42,545 nt of DNA from Ruminococcaceae bacterium UBA1767 (lineage in GTDB: Bacteria; Bacillota; Clostridia; Oscillospirales; Acutalibacteraceae): positions 1 to 42,545 of the forward strand of contig DCGX01000069.1 of the NCBI GenBank assembly GCA_002315505.1. Direction: 5' to 3'. The translations under genes were made by a program, and so were the position numbers. The notes under the pieces are model-generated. The model saw nothing but the letters and a program-made list of their open reading frames with translations. It was not told the DNA's origin and ran no database searches. Positions 39,002 to 42,545 of the stretch are shown one piece after another. Numbering within the stretch: position 1 is the first letter of the stretch; every line of letters begins with the position of its first letter.

Positions 39002-40360
39002 TTATTCGGGTATTCTTTTTATTACATTTTTATTAAGCGTCATAAAGCAGATAACCGTCATTGTGATTGCAAAGATTTCTGCTATCGGATAGCAGTACCA
39101 GACAAGGTTATCATTGCCGGTTTTCATGCCGTATCTTGCAAGGAAGAACGCAACGGGAACAAGCACAACGAGCTGTCGCACAAATGAAACAATCATTGAA
39201 TAAAAGCTCTTGCCGAAGGACTGGAACACTGCACCGAGTGCAATATTAATCCCTGCAAAAACAAAGCTGAGACCGGTAATTCTCAAAGCGGGAACACCGA
39301 TTGCAAGCATCTGGTCGGAAGCACTGAACAGTTTCAGCAAAACACCCGGAAGTGTGAAAAACAGTGTAGCACCGAAAAGACCGAAGGTTTCTGCATAAAT
39401 TGCAGAGAGTCTGATAGTTTTGACTACCCTGCTCTTCTTCTGTGCACCATAGTTATATGCAATAATCGGAATAATTCCGTTATTGAGTCCGAATATCGGC
39501 ATACATATAAAAGAATTCAGCTTGAAGAATGCACCGAAAACAGTTGCCGTGGTTTCTTTGCCTGCAGTATAAACGATAAGAATTTTATTCATACAGTAGG
39601 TCATTACAGAGCCGATTGCAACCATAATAATCGACGGTACACCGATTTTATAAATTCCTCCGATAATCTCCGCACTCGGCTTGAAGCCTTTAACCGAGAG
39701 TTTTATTTCGGGGTTTTTTCTGACGTTATAAATAACTGCAAGAGCAAACGCAACAATCTGTCCGAGAACAGTTGCGATTGCCGCACCCTTGACACCCATT
39801 TTGAACACAAAAATGAATATCGGGTCGAAAATAATATTAATAACAGCACCGACACCCTGCGTTATCATTGTATATAACGTCCTGCCTGTTGACTGCAAAA
39901 GTCGTTCAAACATAATTTCAAGGAAAATTCCGAATGAAACACCGCATACTATTCTTATATATTGTGTACCCTGCTCGATAATATACGGAACATCAGTCTG
40001 CGAGTGCATAAATGCTCTTGCACCGAAAACACCTGCAATCATAAAGACGATTGCACTCAGAATTGCAAGGAAAACTCCGTTTTCGGAAATTGCATTTGCT
40101 CTTTCGGGTTGCTTCGCTCCGAGTGAACGGGAAACAAGTGCATTGATACCAACAGCTGTTCCTGCGGCAAAAGCAATCATCAGATTCTGTGCAGGAAAAG
40201 CAAGCGAAACCGCCGTCAGCGATTCTTCGTTTATCATTCCTACGAACACCGAGTCGACAATGTTATACAATGCCTGAACAAGCATTGAAATAATCATAGG
40301 CAATGACATATTAATTATCAGTTTGTTGACAGGCATAATGCCCATTTTATTTTCTTCCAT
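39002..40360 (-). CDS. MATE family efflux transporter
   Basis: This 452-aa, twelve-helix NorM/DinF-type exporter has the characteristic opening MPVNKLIINMSLPMIISMLVQALYNIVDSVFVG and a repeated second half (GVPSIIMVAIGSVMTYCMNK). MATE proteins expel cationic drugs or metabolites using Na+ or H+. It is monocistronic, with its own promoter and terminator. Substrate unknown. Confidence 0.92.
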   Translation of the reverse strand: MEENKMGIMPVNKLIINMSLPMIISMLVQALYNIVDSVFVGMINEESLTAVSLAFPAQNLMIAFAAGTAVGINALVSRSLGAKQPERANAISENGVFLAILSAIVFMIAGVFGARAFMHSQTDVPYIIEQGTQYIRIVCGVSFGIFLEIMFERLLQSTGRTLYTMITQGVGAVINIIFDPIFIFVFKMGVKGAAIATVLGQIVAFALAVIYNVRKNPEIKLSVKGFKPSAEIIGGIYKIGVPSIIMVAIGSVMTYCMNKILIVYTAGKETTATVFGAFFKLNSFICMPIFGLNNGIIPIIAYNYGAQKKSRVVKTIRLSAIYAETFGLFGATLFFTLPGVLLKLFSASDQMLAIGVPALRITGLSFVFAGINIALGAVFQSFGKSFYSMIVSFVRQLVVLVPVAFFLARYGMKTGNDNLVWYCYPIAEIFAITMTVICFMTLNKNVIKRIPE

Positions 40361-40390
40361 TTTTTCTACCTCACTTGAACATACTCCAGC

Positions 40391-40419
40391 ATTTTATAAC
40401 AAATCAACAATTTTGTCAA
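40391..40419 (-). promoter_or_regulatory. Promoter of the MATE gene
   Basis: Minus strand TTGACA (40414-40419) - 17 nt - TAAAAT (40391-40396). Confidence 0.75.
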
Positions 40420-40482
40420 TCGATTTGTGCAATATGTTTAATGAAAATGCCGAAATTTGTGCATATTTATTCCGATAAAGTA

Positions 40483-40536
40483 TTGAAAGTATCGGGGGGG
40501 TATGATAACATAGTAATAACGAAGAAACATCTTCGT
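40483..40536 (+). promoter_or_regulatory. Promoter with G7 tract and leader hairpin of the secreted repeat protein
   Basis: TTGAAA (40483-40488) - 17 nt - TAACAT (40506-40511). The spacer contains seven consecutive G (40494-40500). Just after the predicted start, ACGAAGA (40519-40525) and TCTTCGT (40530-40536) form a 7-bp stem with a 4-nt loop, a likely 5' stabilising hairpin. The -10 is weak, so confidence is moderate. Confidence 0.5.
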
Positions 40537-40590
40537 AACAGCTAAGCCTTTTTTATAACGAAACGGCAAAATGAAAGGAGACTATTTATT

Positions 40591-42405
40591 ATGAAAAAGA
40601 ATTCACAAAAAAAACTGTTTTCAATCATACTTGCAATGGTGATGCTGCTGAGCCTTGTGCCAAGTGTTGCCTTTGCCGGTGATACAGGCATCCAGATTAC
40701 TTATTCCGAATGCACTCACGGTACTGTTGCCGGTGTTGCTAATGCGAATGAGGGTGACACAGTCACAATTACTGCCACACCGAGCACAGGCTTCAAGGTA
40801 GCTAAAATCACAGTTAATGGTACTGAAATCACAGGAAACACATTCACAATGGGTGCAGAGCCTGCTACTGTTTATGCAGTGTTCATTCCGAACAGTGATA
40901 CTGTTCCGGTTAAACTGTATGATAAATCTACGGGCATGACTGATGTAGCAAATGGTACATTTGTGATTGATTTTGATGCTCTTTATAGAGATATATCAAA
41001 AGAAGAGCTTATGGTTGCTTTTCCGGATTTATTCGTAGATAAAACTTCGTTTGATTCCATATACTTCGCAATAGATGACGAGGGCTTCTATTTGGACTAT
41101 TTTGTAGCAGAAAGTCAGACATTTTCCTGGCGTGGAAGATTAAGCGGTGCACTGTCAAATGGTCACAATAATTCCTATGCTATCGGTAGACCTGTAAAGG
41201 ACGTTATACAGCCGTCACAGAGCAATGGTTTCGAATACGCCATCGGATACAACGCTGATGAAACTTTTACCGGAACAAATGTAATCTATGAAGCAACTCT
41301 TACTAAAGAAACTTGCTCACCCGATGATTTGCGTGTAATTATTACATATGAAACACCGAGCAGAACTATCTATCTTCAAGGCGAAGATTCTTATTTCTTT
41401 ATGCCTGAAGAATACGGTCTTTCTGATGGTCAATACACTTGGTATAAATGCACATTGACTCCCGTTACCAAAATGGAAGAGGGTAAGAGTTACTGTATTG
41501 AGTTTACAGGAACTATGCCTCTTAGCGGTAAGACAGTTACCAGTAGAAGCAATATTTTCACCTATATTCCTCTTGAAAGTGCGATTACATATAACACATG
41601 TACTCATGGCACAATCACCGGTATCGATAAAGCAAAAGCAGGTGACACAGTTACCGTTACCGCTACACCTTCACCGTTATACAAGCTCGATAAGATTTTT
41701 GTTAACGGCGCTGAAATCACAGGCAATACATTTACAATGCCTAGTGCCGATGCAACAGTTACCGCAACATTCAAGATTGCATCAGATAATGGTGTCGGCG
41801 CAGCTCCTTCAGGTGAAGTAAAAGACACAAGAATTGCAAATGACTATACATTCTCTGTATTCGGTCGTGCAATCGCAATCCAGTTAACTGATGCATACGG
41901 CAACACATGGACATTCCCAAGAACAGATGCAAAGGGCAGAGTTAACATCGCATCTTATAATGATGCTGACGAACAGGTTGGCGAGCTTGATCCGGATATC
42001 GTATATGAAAACTGGAAAATTACTCAGTGGCTCCCTGTTGGTGAGTACACAATCAGAGCAAAGTACGGCAGAGTATGGGACAATGACAATATCGTAAAAA
42101 TGAACGTTCAGGCATTAAAGACCGACAGCATTAAGATTTACAGCTACGAGCTTGAAAAAGAAGACGGCTGGATGGGTGCAGTTCCTGTAACAGTTGTAGC
42201 CGGAACAGATGTTGAGGCTATTCAGATTGTCACCCCGGCTGACGGTTCAATCACTACACGCACATTCACAGAATCTGAAGGACAGCGTACATTCACATCA
42301 AAGGCTATCTTCAGAACACTTGGTGATAATACTATCACTGTTCGTGCTTACTATGAATGCGCATGGCATACAGTTGGTGAGCTTACATACAATGTTCATA
42401 AATAA
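40591..42405 (+). CDS. Secreted protein with two bacterial-repeat (Flg_new-like) domains
   Basis: This 604-aa exported protein has a clear signal peptide (cleavage after AFA, residue 29). Two copies of the beta-rich 'bacterial repeat' domain lie at about residues 34-97 and 331-394. They share the CTHGT...GDTVT(I/V)TATPS...(I/F)VNG(T/A)EITGNTFTM pattern and are about two-thirds identical by eye. Between them lies an uncharacterised segment of about 230 residues rich in aromatic and acidic residues, and a C-terminal region of about 200 residues follows without recognisable domains. No LPXTG, dockerin or SLH anchor is seen, so it may be released or held non-covalently. SD AAAGGAG precedes the ATG. 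Function is unknown; adhesion or carbohydrate binding would fit the architecture. Confidence 0.8.
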   Translation: MKKNSQKKLFSIILAMVMLLSLVPSVAFAGDTGIQITYSECTHGTVAGVANANEGDTVTITATPSTGFKVAKITVNGTEITGNTFTMGAEPATVYAVFIPNSDTVPVKLYDKSTGMTDVANGTFVIDFDALYRDISKEELMVAFPDLFVDKTSFDSIYFAIDDEGFYLDYFVAESQTFSWRGRLSGALSNGHNNSYAIGRPVKDVIQPSQSNGFEYAIGYNADETFTGTNVIYEATLTKETCSPDDLRVIITYETPSRTIYLQGEDSYFFMPEEYGLSDGQYTWYKCTLTPVTKMEEGKSYCIEFTGTMPLSGKTVTSRSNIFTYIPLESAITYNTCTHGTITGIDKAKAGDTVTVTATPSPLYKLDKIFVNGAEITGNTFTMPSADATVTATFKIASDNGVGAAPSGEVKDTRIANDYTFSVFGRAIAIQLTDAYGNTWTFPRTDAKGRVNIASYNDADEQVGELDPDIVYENWKITQWLPVGEYTIRAKYGRVWDNDNIVKMNVQALKTDSIKIYSYELEKEDGWMGAVPVTVVAGTDVEAIQIVTPADGSITTRTFTESEGQRTFTSKAIFRTLGDNTITVRAYYECAWHTVGELTYNVHK

Positions 42406-42422
42406 GCTTTAATATTAATTTT

Positions 42423-42457
42423 AAGTGGGTTGCGAAGAAATTCGCAGCCCACTTTTT
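42423..42457 (+). terminator. Terminator of the secreted repeat protein gene
   Basis: A 14-bp stem, AAGTGGGTTGCGAA (42423-42436) with TTCGCAGCCCACTT (42441-42454), one G-U pair, GAAA loop, then T5. Confidence 0.93.
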
Positions 42458-42496
42458 GAGTCTTCACGGAAACTTGTGAACAAATAAATTGATTGG

Positions 42497-42531
42497 TGAG
42501 ATTATTTGTCACTTTGTTCCTTAGAATGACA
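42497..42531. repeat. Dispersed intergenic repeat (copy B)
   Basis: A 35-nt segment matching 1658-1692 with three differences and the same orientation. It lies at the window edge, so any flanking hairpin seen in copy A cannot be checked. Confidence 0.6.
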
Positions 42532-42545
42532 AGGCTTAGTATATT

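Noticed and set aside
39789..40277. 162-aa plus-strand open frame opposite the MATE gene
   Set aside because: Antisense shadow; the MATE gene explains the region fully.
1..42545. tRNA, rRNA, CRISPR arrays, phage genes or transposases
   Set aside because: None was seen on either strand while reading, though short or divergent RNA genes could be missed without tools.

Overview
The window looks like chromosome from a low-GC, strictly anaerobic Clostridia bacterium, most like the gut Oscillospiraceae/Ruminococcaceae. Evidence: a clostridial-order Rnf operon, a glycyl-radical enzyme, a type I dockerin on a secreted peptidase, CDP-ribitol genes, and very regular TTGACA-17-TATAAT promoters with AGGTGA-type ribosome binding sites. 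Several genes appear to start with TTG. The genus is an inference. I see no rRNA, tRNA, CRISPR, prophage or complete insertion sequence.

Layout. 1-2.5 kb: a membrane-anchored XRE regulator with a repeat-rich promoter, a dispersed repeat, and a folate ECF transporter gene (folT) behind a recognisable THF riboswitch. 2.5-6.5 kb (minus): an operon of two family 2 glycosyltransferases flanking a secreted dockerin/Big2/C39-like peptidase and TrmO. 6.6-7.3 kb: an aquaporin. 7.5-14.5 kb (plus): a nine-gene energy-conservation operon, apbE - NusG-II protein - Gx-type membrane protein - rnfCDGEAB. ApbE would attach FMN to RnfD and RnfG. The Rnf complex couples ferredoxin:NAD oxidoreduction to an ion gradient. 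14.7-16.5 kb: tarI-tarJ for CDP-ribitol. 16.6-20.3 kb: a TetR - YjdF - ABC exporter - PspC operon that looks like a xenobiotic response unit. 20.4-22 kb: mgtE behind a long, highly structured leader that I cannot match to the classical M-box. 22-26 kb (minus): hemW, a YhcH-family gene, an MTA/SAH deaminase and a divergent MtnA-like isomerase. 26-29.4 kb (minus): a GPH-type sugar symporter and lepA. 29.7-31 kb: a secreted YabE-like DUF348/G5/3D protein.

31.1-38.9 kb (minus) is the most interesting block. One promoter drives a short glycyl-radical activase, a non-PFL glycyl-radical enzyme with an unusual RIHGT glycyl loop, an FGGY sugar kinase, a class I mannose-6-phosphate-isomerase-like protein and a GH38 alpha-mannosidase. 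This looks like a compact radical-dependent sugar or polyol catabolic pathway whose substrate I cannot name from sequence. 39-40.4 kb: a MATE exporter. 40.6-42.4 kb: a secreted protein with two bacterial-repeat domains, its promoter carrying a G7 tract. The right edge carries a second copy of the dispersed repeat seen near the left edge.

All calls come from reading motifs by eye and from family knowledge. No database searches or folding programs were run.
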